Shown piece by piece: positions 46,111 through 58,000 of a stretch of DNA of 64,000 bases. The notes beneath the pieces were generated by a model, which was given only the letters and a program-made list of their open reading frames with translations, was not told the DNA's origin and made no database searches. The position numbers were made by a program, and so were the translations under genes. The DNA comes from Neodontobutis hainanensis (lineage: Eukaryota > Chordata > Actinopteri > Gobiiformes > Odontobutidae). The DNA lies in assembly GCA_024349245.1 (NCBI GenBank), contig JALDNG010000020.1, forward strand, positions 19,401,501 through 19,465,500, written 5' to 3'. How positions within the stretch are numbered: the first letter of the stretch is position 1; each line of letters begins with the position of its first letter.

Positions 46111-48056
46111 GGCTGTTGTGAAAAAAATAAATAAATAAAAAAATAAGAATTGATATATTACAGCTAAATGTGGAAAAGGTATGTACAGGAAAAAGAATGA
46201 GTTCAGTAAGGCCTAACAACACATTTACAGTATATGTACAACTTCTTTAGACTGGGCTTGGTGCAAACTTTTGTCAGGCTTTAAAATCATGGTATCAACT
46301 ATCAAGTATTCCAGTCTGATTGGTTTAGTATACCCTTTATAAAATATAAAATAAAATATTTGGTTTATTTTGGTATACACTTGGATAATGTGACTGTTGG
46401 CAGATGAAGAAGACGAGATTTTACAGAAGATACAATTTTTTTGAAAAACTGGTGCTACAGATAGAGGCTATCCATAAATCAGAGTAAAACAAAGATCATA
46501 CCCTTAGCTTTGTTTTCTCATTTTGAAATTTAAGTTTAGAATATGTGTAGCTCATGCCTCGGGCTATTAGTCATTGTACGCATGGATAGAATTCAGAAGA
46601 CTAGTTCTTTAGAGCCTCAAGGGTATAAATGATGAGATAAACAACTTACAAATTGTTTCAAATAATAAATGTATTAATTATTAGGGCAAATGGTAATGGA
46701 GCAATTCAATACAACATAACATAAATTACAACTTTAGTAAATTTCCTTCTCAGTTAGACAAGGTATATTTTTCCAGTAGTTCATTTGTAAATCCTTTAGT
46801 TAGGAGGTCAAAGGTCAGTTTTCCAGTTCAGGTGGGTATTGTCCATATCCCGAAGATATTCCAGGTTAGGAAATTAGGGGAAAAAATAAGTAGATCCTAC
46901 CAGCTCGCCACTTGTCGTTGACAAGAATCAGTAGTCGTCCGTTAAGAGCTACAAACAACCTACACACAAAACCCTGACCTGAAACAAGGCCAGGACAAAC
47001 ACAATTAACATTCAACTTTACAATTACCGGTAACAAGTTATTATCTCAAGTCAGTAATATTTTGTTAACCCTTTAACCATCAATATAACTGAGGTCAGTA
47101 CAATTCAGTTCGGTTGCGCAACACTCAATTTCAAAACAATTAGCAAAGGCTACGAACAAATAATCAAAACACCGCAAAGAAAAAAGTACCTGTCTCTAAG
47201 ACAAGGTGGCCGAATTAAAGGCAGTAACTTAAAATTCATAATACAGTTCACATCATGTCCATGTGTTACTTTTAAAGTGTGTAAATAAATAAAAATAACC
47301 AGAAACGCTCAGTATAAATATTGCAGATTTTATATATTTATTATTAATAAAAATGTAATTTCAATCTTGGCTGGTTCAGCTAGCAGAACACTGGGCTCCA
47401 TGATTAAAGAACTTTAGCTTTATGACACTTGTGTTTCTCATGATCTAAATTATGCTCCTGGGTTTTGGGTTTTTTAACAAAGTCTGGATGCTGTGCAAAA
47501 CACAACAAGAAAACAGTGTATTGCTGTGTTTTGCAAAATTTTCCAACTCTGGCTATTGGGGGAAATATGGGTTGGACTACTGGTTCAATTTACAGAAAAT
47601 GTTAAATGGTGAGACGTTCATCAATATCTCTGATAACAGAATTACTAAGAAGGTCTTCAGCTGAAGTAAGACAAGTTCTCCATGGGCTGTAGAGCTCCAT
47701 CCTTTTTTTTGCTGGAGTTCAACTCTCATATATTTTATTAGTAATAACTTAACCTGCAGCATTAAAATATTTTGTTGGGCAAGGAACCAAATATGGTAAC
47801 TTCAGCAGGATTTAAAGCTGCCCGCCAAGCGGCAGAATAATGTGACTTCATCCAACCAATCAATGAAGGTCAGGCTATATCACAACACAATCACAATGGC
47901 CTCCGACCAATCATGAGTGAGATAAGAGCATATCCAACTTCACGTTTTTCAAAAGTAAAAAAAATCAGTTCTGGATCGCAAACCCCGGTCCTAGCATCAA
48001 AATAACCTTCAGTGGATAAAACTCACTTAGCATGTTATTGAGCATTTGTACTAAAT
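46111..48056. other. nbea: Intronic stretch, nothing recognised
   Basis: AT-rich. No gene, RNA or clear repeat identified. The frame 47452-47664 (+) lacks motifs. Confidence 0.45.
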
Positions 48057-48268
48057 GGGCGGCAGTAGCTCAGTGGGTAGAGCAGTCGTCCTTGAACCGG
48101 AAGGTAGGCGGTTCAATTCTCACTCTCTCCACAGTTCATACTGTTGTTGTGTCCTTGGGCAAGACACTTAACCCACCTTGCCTCCAGTGGCTGTAACACT
48201 GGTAATTACTGTAGAACAATGTAAGTCGCTTTGGATAAAAGCGTCTGCCAAATGAATAAATGTAAATG
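48057..48268 (+). mobile_element. tRNA-derived SINE (V-SINE-like)
   Basis: The head has a good A box ('tagctcagtgggtagag') and B box ('ggcggttcaattctc'), followed by a conserved body 'gtgtccttgggcaagacact' and the tail 'cgctttggataaaagcgtct' ending in 'aaatgaataaatgtaaatg'. That combination is a known fish SINE architecture in which the tail is shared with a partner LINE. It is a retroposon and not a functional tRNA gene: no acceptor stem closes. Confidence 0.85.
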
Positions 48269-48839
48269 TTGATCTAGATGATGTTTGTGTCGAATGTAGT
48301 GAATTTTTTGCGGGAAAAAGATGACCCCATATTTGATCATACGCCAGCTTACATAACACACATGCTGGCAAGTCTAACTTTTGGATTGTAAAAGCAAATG
48401 ACGGGGGTGTAAACGTAGTTCATATTACTAAAAAAAGGCCCTTTTCATTTACAAAAATATTTACTTTGTTTACGTTTTCAAAGCTACGATTACAATTCCA
48501 TTTCTTTGCTTACATTTCTAAACTTACATTTAAGCTTCTAGGTTTACAATTCCAAATCCTTCTTTTGTTTACAATTAATGTGACCTCTATTATCCTCTAT
48601 TGTTTTTTACACTTTTTGTGAGTGTCATAGTTTGACCTAAAAATTCTAGTTCCTAAGTTCTGTAAGAGACTCTGTGAGAGTGTTGTATTGGAAATGTTAT
48701 TTCATCTTTATATGTGTATTTTTACAAAAAATTTTTTTAACCTAGGCCGGCAAAGAACCGTATATGTTAACTTCTTTGACTGATTTACAGCCTAGTCAAA
48801 AAAGAAATACAATGTCATCTATTATCCACCAATAACACT
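48269..48839. other. nbea: Intronic stretch, nothing recognised
   Basis: AT-rich spacer between the SINE and the LINE remnant. No feature seen. Confidence 0.4.
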
Positions 48840-49280
48840 CCAAGGTTAAAAAAGAGATCTTTACCTCGCACACCTAAGAACAGGAATCCTTCCCTTAGCA
48901 AAAGAAAGTGGTAGATTTAACAACACACCAGAGGAGCTGAGACTCTGTGAAGTCTGTAATTTAGAAAAGGTTGAAAACCAACCTCATTTTCTTTTGTACT
49001 GTCCCTTTTATGATGAGTTCAGAGCAACACTGATAAATGATTTTTTTGCAGACAAACCTGAGATGTTCTGGACCCCTGATGATTACAATTTATTTAACTT
49101 CAATATTTTTAAGGTGGCCACTTTTGTGAGTAAAGCCTGGACAAAACACAAGAATTGTTTATTTAAATCGAGCTTCTTCTGTTGTAATGAATTTATCGAG
49201 CGTTGGTCTCTGATCTTTTGTTTAACTGGTGCTGTCTTATATAAGCCCATTTATTCATTCATTCTACACTTATAGACAAA
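48840..49280 (+). pseudogene. LINE C-terminal zinc-knuckle remnant
   Basis: A plus frame through 48930-49275 reads PEELRLCEVCNLEKVENQPH then FLLYCPFYDEFRATL. The C-x2-C-x8-H-x4-C spacing and the 'H-F-L-x-x-C-P-x-Y' motif are typical of the C-terminus of non-LTR retrotransposon ORF2 proteins. The frame then continues as an unremarkable tail to 49275. Upstream (48840-48925) the frame is broken. Flanking 49384-49662 may be more of the same element. No start or 3' tail was identified. Confidence 0.6.
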
Positions 49281-50637
49281 GACAACTTCAATCGAGTATT
49301 AACAGAACGTTTTTTCCTCCTATCACTTAATATATGTAATATAAAAATTTGGTGCTGATGATTAAGTTTGGTGGTTAACTTTTTCATAAAAATAGAAAAG
49401 TTATTGAAAATGTTTGGTTAGACAAATGTATCGACCTTGTCAAGAGGTTGCTGCCAGCTTGTATACCACGTCTTACCAGTAGATGGACTTGTTTCTTATT
49501 TCTGTCAAACAATGTTGAGAATAGTTTCATTTTAGTCATAAATATAACTAAAATGAATGATTTGTCTTCCATAGTGTCAACAAATTCAAGTGCAAAAACC
49601 TCACAACACGCTGGACCTTGTCCAGGTTTTGACTGTATTAACCTGAAGTCGCTGTAGGACAAGCCAGATATGTTTATTTATACATTTATTTTCACATTTG
49701 AAGCAGGACATTATCTGATGATATGCTTGGTGAATTGTAAATCCTGATCCTGACTCCAAAGTGTCTGCCCTCACATCGCTGATTGTGCGACCAATGATCT
49801 GACAGCACTGACAGTTTCATTTTTTAATGCTGTTTTTTAATGAGTTTTTAGTGAGTGTCTTCTCAAGCACCTTATAGGAGCAACCTCCAATTTTGTTTTT
49901 TTTGTTTTTTTCCACAATACAATGACAACACAGGCATCATCACTTCCACTTGATGTTAAAAACTCACCTGTCCTGGCTGTGGGGTCGGCTGGAACAGGGG
50001 GACTCTTTGTATATGAATGTGTTACTAGAGTCATCAGTCATTGTTACTATGTGTCAGAGTTTATGACCTGTAGCTTTAGTAGCCTTTGAGTTATATGTCC
50101 AAACAAAAGGTGTTCCTTTCATCCACCATTTTCCCAAATAAAAGTATGTAATTTATAAACATACACAATATTAATGCTGTGTCATTTTTTTAGGTAATTT
50201 ATCAATCGACTTGTTTTGAAGTAAAACTTTTGAGCCTCTCTAGATTTAATGAACTATACCTCTGTGGCAGAACTGAAGGAGGTCAAATGAGTAGGCTACA
50301 AGGGACTCCAATACCACCGAGAATCAAGTAGGTGGTCAACCACACAAAAAAATACTTATTTAACTGGAACTGGCATTATCAAATCTAGGCCTACCATGAC
50401 ATTATAAACATGACGAAGAGCAAAGTAAAACTTGAAGAAATTCTTCAACAAACTCTGACTTCTCACTCTGACTGCAGAAGTATATATCCTGCTGAAAATC
50501 CCCTGGACCACTCAGCTCAGCTTTCAAAGTGACAACAAAGGCTTAGGCTACATTCTCAAAGTCAAATATGCATTAGTATACTGCTCATTTAAAATCTTGA
50601 GGACACTATTTCCATTCATAGAGAAAGCGTTACTCAC
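49281..50637. other. nbea: 5' end of nbea intron 1, nothing firmly recognised
   Basis: Frames at 49384-49662 (-) and 49448-49657 (+) overlap each other and look repeat-derived. The last part up to the exon 1 donor shows no repeat or gene. Confidence 0.4.
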
Positions 50638-50856
50638 CAAATTCAAGACGGTCTCCACTATGTCCCGGTTGCTAACCTCTCCGACCTGAATGAGACCGAC
50701 GAGAACAGCAAATTTGGTCCTGATATTCCGGATAGGTACGGACGGGTTGATGATTCCAGGCGGAAGGAGCACGGAGCCCGAGCCGGACATCATGAGAGTC
50801 TCCCCGGCGTGACCCGGAGGAGGCTGGCGGTCTGACAGTGACACGGAGCCCAGCAT
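50638..50856 (-). CDS. nbea: nbea exon 1 (neurobeachin, N-terminus)
   Basis: Neurobeachin is a large multidomain scaffold (ConA-like, BEACH, WD40, PKA-anchoring) acting in neuronal membrane trafficking; only its first 73 codons are here. The start is the ATG at 50856-50854: an in-frame TAA lies upstream (at about 50906) with no earlier ATG. A later ATG pair (codons 22-23) is a possible alternative. The N-terminus is low-complexity (MLGSVSLSDRQPPPGHAGE). The conserved part follows: GIINPSVPIRNIRTKFAVLV, then GLIQVGEVSNRDIVETVLNL. That block matches neurobeachin better than its paralogue LRBA, which has a different segment before the conserved IRGIR/IRNIR motif. The exon ends in phase 0 at a strong donor (TTG|GTGAGT, exon last base 50638). 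No second exon is present in the window. Confidence 0.9.
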
Positions 50857-51310
50857 TGTCCCGCTGCTTCCCGCCTGTCGCTGCCACACGAGCCGGTGGC
50901 ACCTTTAAGAAGCTAGTAGCCTACCGAGAAGCCTCCGGAGCGTGTTTCATCACCACTGGGGAGCTTCAAGAAGAAATAATTAGGAAAAAACAAACAGAAA
51001 ATACAGGCTACTGTCACTGTCTGGCTGTAAAATCCAGTCAGTTCGCTTCAAATGAGTCCGCCGTGAGTACCTGCCAACCATTACGGAGTGAGGACTGACC
51101 CGTGCGGTGTACAGTGCACTCTGGAGATGTGTGTCCGCTCTCCTGGAGCTGGAGTCGGTGTCGGTGCGTGTGTGAGCTCTGCTGTCAGCGCCATGTTGCC
51201 GCCCTCTGCCTGTGGCTCACTGCACTGCAGCACGGAGCTGGCGCGTGGCCTGCGTGCAGGTTCTGCTCGTGCCTCTGTCCACACTTTCCCGCCTTGACCC
51301 ACTCCAAGAG
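50857..51310 (-). promoter_or_regulatory. nbea: CpG-rich promoter and 5' leader of nbea
   Basis: CpG density rises sharply from about 50650 to 51300 and falls on both sides, as expected for a CpG-island promoter. The transcription start is not visible. A YY1-like 'aacatggcg' on the minus strand at 51189-51197 and a CTCF-like 'gccgccctctgcctg' next to it (51197-51211) fit a promoter. Short frames on both strands (51088-51320) are a by-product of GC-rich sequence. Confidence 0.65.
51081..51194 (-). other. Possible upstream ORF in the nbea leader (37 codons)
   Basis: An ATG at 51194-51192 (AACATGGCG context) opens a 37-codon frame ending in TAA at 51081, about 225 bases before the nbea start codon. 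The product begins MALTAELTHAPTPTPAPGER. It counts as a uORF only if transcription starts upstream of 51194. Confidence 0.35.
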
Positions 51311-52379
51311 CAACAGCTAAATTAATTTATTTATTAATTTATGATATTTATTGTATAGAACTTTTCCATTAAAAAAAAGATTAAAGCAAAAGCATTTGGA
51401 CTCGTTTTGTCTCTAATTCCAAGAGACTTTATCAATTATGAGATCAACTGGTTCAATCAGGTTTAGTTTCAGGTCAAACCCCTCCCTCTAGAGATAAAGC
51501 TCAGCTCTCTAACTCTTGAGTTGATCTAAAGTTTCTTGAAGAACAGGTGAAATGTCTTCACCTTGAAAACTAAGTCCAGATGCTTTCGCTTTAACCTTTT
51601 CTTCAAGATGACCTGTGAGAGGAAACTGTTGGACCAAGAGAGACTCTAGCAGCACAAAAAAAACATCTACATAAACTCGCACAAAAATCATAAATCAAAG
51701 CCACACTTCTCAGAAGAAGTAACCCAATACTGCACAAACTGTAGATACAGAAAGGGTTGCACACACTCATGTGCACTCACCTACACACTGACACATGCAC
51801 AGATTTGGTTGGTTTTAGTTTAGTGGCTGGATGAAAGGACTCTAAAATCGGCCACACACACAAAATAAAGTGAGCTGGTATAGCTGGATAGATTGTCACA
51901 GATTACTCCAATCTAATAATCCAGTTTGATGATATATGAAAAAATGTCCTTGTTACATGTTAAATGTCAGTAAATCCTCAGTGAAGAACATAATTCCAAT
52001 TGGAAATGAAGGAGGGGGGGCTTTTAGACGAAAGTTTCAGAAGGGTAGCAAAAAAAAAAACATTTTTTTAAGGAAAAAAAATAAAATTAAGATTTGTGAT
52101 GAATTTGAATTCCTTGTAAAGATATAGAAAATAAACCTTATTGTTTTTATATGTGTTTTAGTTAAAAACTAGTATAGTAAATTATTCTAGTAGTTGAGGT
52201 CAACAATCCTGCCAGTGACCAGGGTAACAATTGCAGTAGGATGTGTAGTCTACAGTCCATATACAGTCACATCATTCTACACAGAATCAATATGTGTATA
52301 AGCACAGTTCATTAAATAGTATTTAACTACAAAACCCTGCTTTATTTGAGGAGTGAACATGCACAGTTGCAGGATGGTT
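51311..52379. other. Intergenic stretch, nothing recognised
   Basis: AT-rich spacer between nbea and stard13. Short frames at 51509-51691 and 51936-52127 are unsupported. Confidence 0.45.
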
Positions 52380-52560
52380 AGTGTGGGATCTCTCCAGGTC
52401 CATCTTCTTCCTCCCACTGTCCAAACCCTAAAGACATATATGTGAACGAGCAGATCTGAACTGTAAATGAATGAGAGTGTGCATGGCTGTCTGTCAGTAT
52501 ATTCTTTGCAATACAGTGGCAATTGTCATCCCTACATCAAGTCCAAAGCAGCTGGATAAA
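52380..52560 (+). repeat. Degenerate copy of the common fish repeat seen at 1490-1872
   Basis: Shared words in order: 'cttcctcccactgtccaaa', 'aatgaatgagagtg', 'atggctgtctgtca' and 'agcagctggataaaa'. Only the middle portion is preserved. Confidence 0.5.
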
Positions 52561-53485
52561 AATGGTCTGGACTGCAGGCGCCTATAGCCCTGGTTCCACC
52601 CAAGTACTTTTCTTACTGCCTGAGTGCATTCAAACACAGGAAGTTCTGGGCTTTAGAGGTGGAAAACTGATCCTTAATCTTTTATTCAAACAAACAATTG
52701 ATGTTACGGTTTATTTATGAAGTTTTCTTTTGATATAAACAACACAGTAAGAATAGTTACAGTAATAAGTGGATGAATATTGCTCTATATGCACTGTAGG
52801 TTGTGCAGGAGATTAAAAAAGAAACCAATAAACGTAGGCTACTGTTTATTTAGTGAGACACAAATATAAACCTGACACATGGATCTTATATTTTCAACCC
52901 AATCATTTTTTTTGATTTGTATGACATTCATAGACACATGCCATCAGAGAACGCACATATGCTCATAACAGACAGGTGTCAGTTCATTGGGTATTAATGG
53001 TCTATATGCCAGAGGATGTCTATGATGCAACAATTTCAATGTTTGGTTCCTCTTAGGAATTTGATGACGCAATAATGATATTAACAGCGAGAATGCAATG
53101 TTACCCTATTTCCTGGTGATGACAGACCTTGACACTGACTTTGAATTAGGGAATCATTTTGTAATAACTGATTTGGCCTATCACTGATTAGTCACATTGT
53201 AAAGCAGCTTAATTGTGTTGTAGTTTGGGCTATTTGTAGGCAGTTAAGGACTTCTGACTCGCCAATCAATAGTAGAATCAGATTAGACTGATTAGAAACT
53301 TATGTAGGAATAGAGTTAATGTTGCTCTTAATGTTGATGTTGCATTTAAAAAGGCTTTACAATAATTGTAGTGTCCTGTGCTGCCCCCTCAGTGTTCAGT
53401 TATAGTCATGTGATTCACCACCACAGCCAGTAGAGGCCGCTCTCAGCCCACTGAAAAGTGTAACCTAACTCTGGCACAACTCTGT
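52561..53485. other. Intergenic stretch, possible insulator-like motif
   Basis: No gene recognised. At 53429-53442 'ccagtagaggccgc' is a one-mismatch relative of the CTCF core on the plus strand, lying just beyond the likely stard13 3' end. No repeat identified. Confidence 0.35.
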
Positions 53486-54168
53486 TTTATTAAATAAAAC
53501 AATAATCAGTGTAAATTTTTGATCACTTTATTTAAAAACATGTCTGTTGTACCTAAAGCAGGTGTGAGCAGGTCACACCATATGTCGTTCCTTTCACATC
53601 CAGAGGTCCTAAAATGGCAATACTCGAGCAAAGTAAAACCAGCTTACAATACGTACCATGTGTGTTACAGGATAGTCAATAGGGTGAAAGAATCATATAT
53701 AAGAAATGAACATATATACTAATTACCCTTTCAAATATGTACAGTATTTACACATATTCACACACATACATATGTACAGACACTTGAGTGTATCTTTGTA
53801 ATAATTATAGCTTTAGATTTCAAAAGAATAACATAAATGTGCTTCCCAGAAGCATTTAAGAACTTAATGTCCTAGACATTGTAGATGATAAAATATAAAA
53901 TGTAATAATAATTATATGTCAGCAACTTGGTAAATAAAATACTAATGCTACAAAAAAAAAAACTACAATGGCAGGATAATAATTTCCCCTTGTTACGGTG
54001 AGCACCAGTCTGATGTGTCTTTGTCAGTGTGCAAGGACTTTGGAGGTCCAATGTGTTTTCAGAATATTGAATAAATGTGGTCTGGAAAATTGTCAATGTT
54101 TGATGAGCATCATGTGATAAGCAAGTTAAAAGGGTCAACGCTGAAGTCCGTGCTCTGCAGCCACTGCT
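53486..54168 (-). other. stard13: stard13 3' UTR with candidate poly(A) signals
   Basis: Downstream of the stop codon on the minus strand the first AATAAA hexamers are at 53532-53527 and 53491-53486. They would give a 3' UTR of roughly 650-700 nt. The T/A-rich interval between contains no ORF of interest. The exact cleavage site is not visible. Confidence 0.5.
53527..53532 (-). terminator. stard13: Candidate stard13 polyadenylation signal AATAAA
   Basis: First canonical hexamer after the stard13 stop on the minus strand. A second lies at 53491-53486. Confidence 0.5.
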
Positions 54169-54286
54169 TCAGATTTTAGTCTCAGGGCCGTCTGTGATTA
54201 TTGGCTGGAAGGAGTTCCGAATCCGAGCGGCTTCTGCAGCGCAAAGGTGACCAAAGGCCTTGTTGTACCATTCTGGAGTCCTTCCT
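54169..54286 (-). CDS. stard13: stard13 last coding exon
   Basis: 118 bases including TGA: GRTPEWYNKAFGHLCAAEAA, then RIRNSFQPIITDGPETKI. Acceptor ATCATAG at 54288-54287. The C-terminus matches the family (GPETK-hydrophobic). Confidence 0.95.
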
Positions 54287-55021
54287 CTATGATTAAAACA
54301 CAAAACTGTAAACAATGGTTTACTGAGTTGAGTTAGAGTTTAAAAATGTTTGTGTTTCTTACTTTAGGTCAACTCTGCAGATGTGAGTTAGTCTGGACTT
54401 TCCAGAGCCACAGGGCTCCAGCAGGTAGTTGGACTCCAGAACAATGGCCCGTACTCCTCCAGAAGAAGGACAGTCCTTATGTTCTATCGACACAGAGACT
54501 AGGGAACACGCGCCTTTGAGCAAGTCTGTCCTCCATGACCTTCAGTGAGCAAAACATTAATTTCAATTATAGTTATCTGGCAACATGTTTTTGTTAAATT
54601 ATATTATCCTTGTCTATGTCCTACCTGAGTACAATGAAGTCCCGGCTGGGGTGAGGGGGCATGCAGTTGAGCACGTACTGAAACACCTCAGTCTGCCGGT
54701 CTAATGTCTCACAAACTTTCCACTGCAGCAGGTCCACGTCCCACAGGTGCCGCTCTCGCAGCACTCGGTTCAGTACCACAGACGGAGGGGCTTCTACCTC
54801 CACAGACACTTTCCAGCGCCTCAAAAGATTACCGTCTCCCACCTGACAAGAAACATAACAGATATGATCAGTAATGCATCTGAAACCACCTGAAACTGAA
54901 ACTCATGAGGCATGTTGTTGGTGAATAAAACTTATACACATATATATATATACAAATTGGTCTAGGGGCCTAAATCTCTTCTGCTGCTTTAAAATAATAA
55001 TAATAACAACAACAACAACAA

Positions 55022-55064
<43 letters not shown>

Positions 55065-58000
55065 AAATTAGTAAGCACTGGGCTCCTTATTTTTAGTTTT
55101 TAATCATATTGCAGTTAAAACAATGTAGGAATTACATAGTTTCATACTCTGTGTTGACATTCTATGTCCTTAGGTTGGCAACATACAGTCATATGACTGA
55201 GACAAAGCAGCTTCTAAAAGAAATGTAGCAAGGTAGAAATAGTAAGGTAAATGAAATTGTAAATGAGAAAAGTTAAAGCTGCTATATCACCTCTTTCATT
55301 ATCCTCAGACATGTAAAAAGTATTCTTACATAAAATTTTACCAATCAAAGGTCACAAAATATCAGACTTGATTACATGGTTAAACCACTATAAGGTGAAA
55401 TGTTACAGAAATCAGCTAAACAAGAAGCAATATGGCATCTATTTCTATATAATATTTAACTGTACACAATAGTGCAGGAGTTTTGTTTTCTATTACAATT
55501 ACACACCCCTTTCTTCATCTACGGTAGACCTGCAGGGACATAATCTTTGAACAAACCCAATGGAAAAAGATAAACTGATGAATACAGTTTAAAACATCCT
55601 AAATCCTCATGTACTTCAATTGTCAGTTCATAAAATAAACATGAATGTTTTTCTTTTCCAGCAGCGCTCACATTATTTATTCAACTTCCAAGTTATTTAG
55701 TTTATTGAGTATTTAGTTATATAGTAGTAGATAGTCAGAAAAAGTGTTATTTGACAGCTCTACACTATTGACTTACTATTGACCTCTGTTCATAAATAAA
55801 TAAATATTCAAGTAATTTATATTTTATATTTTATTCAAGTATATTCTGGTCAGAAAGCTACAGTACAAACCTTCTTGTAGTAGAGTTCAGTGTTGTCTGA
55901 GCTGCTGCAGGAAACCCAGTACTTGGACTTCTCCCTGGCCTCTTTGAGAAAATTCTGAACCCTTGCTTCCATATGCGTTTGGTGCGTCCCGTCGTCCTCA
56001 TCCAGCTGCTTGCAGAGCTCGTCAATGGTCAGTGCGTGCAGGTCTGCCTCCACGTAGGAATTACGTGACTGGGTAACCATCTCATGAGGGATCTAACAGG
56101 TGTATCAAAGTTAGAGGTAAGACAAACACCACATAAAAGTCTGCGATTATTACACCTTGGCTTCTTAATGTTGCATCACCAAAGGGTTTTTCTACCTCAA
56201 AAAGACGGTTACATTCTGTGATCATATGAGCCAGGCCTTGTGTAGCCGCTAAGTTCTCGTTCAGGTCCTTCTGGTCGGGTCTGCCAGTGGCGTACTTCTT
56301 CTGCATGGCCCTGGAGTGAAAAAGGTCAGCATTGCTATGAAATGCAGCGTATAAACTCTCAGGAAGACCCTTTCATCTCTTGAAAAACATTTTTAACATG
56401 GTAAATTGGATAGCTTAGCTTTGTTTGTACACAGTGTGATCGGGCTTTTACAGACTGACATGTCCTGGCCAAAAGAGAGTGTTCAGAGGACTCTGTATCC
56501 GATTTCTTTCTGCTATAATTTTACATTTTTTAAAGTAGAAAAAGTAGGCCCATATAAAGGCCATATATAAATGTTTAACCTACTTAAAGGTTAAAAAGTA
56601 AAATGGTAAAAAAGGTCAAAGTAAAATATTTTTGAATTGTTTTTTTGCTATGATTATAAATAAGGTTTCCAGTAACCCTAACACAAAAACAAAATTGTTT
56701 AATAATGGCTAATGACTGATCGTAAAAACATACCAGTTAATTTTATCCAAAAATAACAAAGATAATGAAGATATATGAAGATATAATATGTATCAATTTC
56801 CATTGAATGTAGGGTATGTACAGTTGTGCTCATAGGTTTACATACCCTGGCAGAATTTGTAATTGTTGGGCCATTTTTCAGAAAATATGAGTAATAACAC
56901 AAAAAAAATTTTTTTCACTCATAGTTAGTAAAGAACTCTCTTGCACTTGAAGAAAAATGGACTGCATGCTTGAGAAAGCCATTACTACGCAAATGCCACC
57001 AAACAGCACAGAGACAAGCCTCAAAACGTCTGGAACAAAGTCATTTGGAGTGATGAGACCAAAACTGAACTTTTTGGCCACAACAATAAATGTTACATTT
57101 GGAGAAGAGTCAACAAAGCCTATGATGAAAGATACACCATTCCTGCTGTGAAACATGGAGGTGGATCATTGATGTTTTAGGGATGTGTGAGCTACAAAGG
57201 CACAGGAAAAGATGAATGCAGCATGTTATCAGAAAATACTGGAGAAATATTTGCACTCATCAGCCCAGAAGCTGCGCATGGGACGTACTTGGACGTTCCA
57301 ACATGACAACGATCCAAAGCACAAGGTCAAGTCGACCTGTCATTGGCTACAGCAGCATAAAGTGAAGGTTCTGGACTGGCCTCAGTCTCCTGAACTCAAC
57401 ATCATTGATCCACTCTGGGGAAATCTCAAACGAGCAGTTCATGCAAAACAGCCCAAAGTTTACAGAAACTGGAGGTTTTTTGCCAAGAAGGATGGGCAGC
57501 TTTACCATCTGAGAAAATAAAGAGCCTCATCCACAACCACCACAAAAGACTTCAAGCTGCCATTGATGTTAAAGGTGGCACTACACAGTATTAAGAACTG
57601 GGGTATGTAAACTTTTGATCAGGGTCATTTGGGTAGTTTCTGTTGTCATCATGATTAACAAAGATTAAACACAACTGTTTGACAATAAATGGCTTCACTC
57701 AACCACTAACTATGTATATAAAAGTTTTTATGTTATCATTTATATTCTCTGAAAAACAGTCCAAAGATAATGACAGGATATGTAACAACTATAAATTAAT
57801 ATACCCCAACCTTTGTTAAAACCTGTTAGAGACACCAAGGTGTAAGCACAACTGTAAGTAGTCATTTCTGTTTTTGTTTTTTTTTTTTTACATGGTTTCA
57901 AGTAGCTTTGGAAACTCTATTTGCTTCTATAATATCTTAAACATTTCATCATCATCATTTCATCAGTAATTTAGCAGAGTTTATATCTACACAGTGAGCA

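Larger units (their letters stand above)
1..50637 (-). other. nbea: nbea intron 1 (partial, runs off the left edge)
   Basis: The splice donor after nbea exon 1 is at 50637-50636 on the minus strand, so sequence to its left is intronic in nbea. I looked for the next expected coding segment, the conserved block that follows the exon 1 residues VETVLNL in neurobeachins, and saw no minus-strand reading frame resembling it, nor any other neurobeachin segment. The stretch is therefore read as one very long first intron. A large first intron is known for NBEA in other vertebrates. Its contents are listed separately. Small exons could be missed by eye. Confidence 0.7.

Noticed and set aside
48057..48130. 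A functional tRNA gene
   Set aside because: A and B boxes are present but no closed acceptor stem. The body and tail are those of a SINE.
51088..51320. Overlapping frames on both strands as coding genes in the CpG block
   Set aside because: Frames on both strands in several phases are what GC-rich promoter DNA gives. Only the short minus-strand uORF has an ATG in a plausible leader position.
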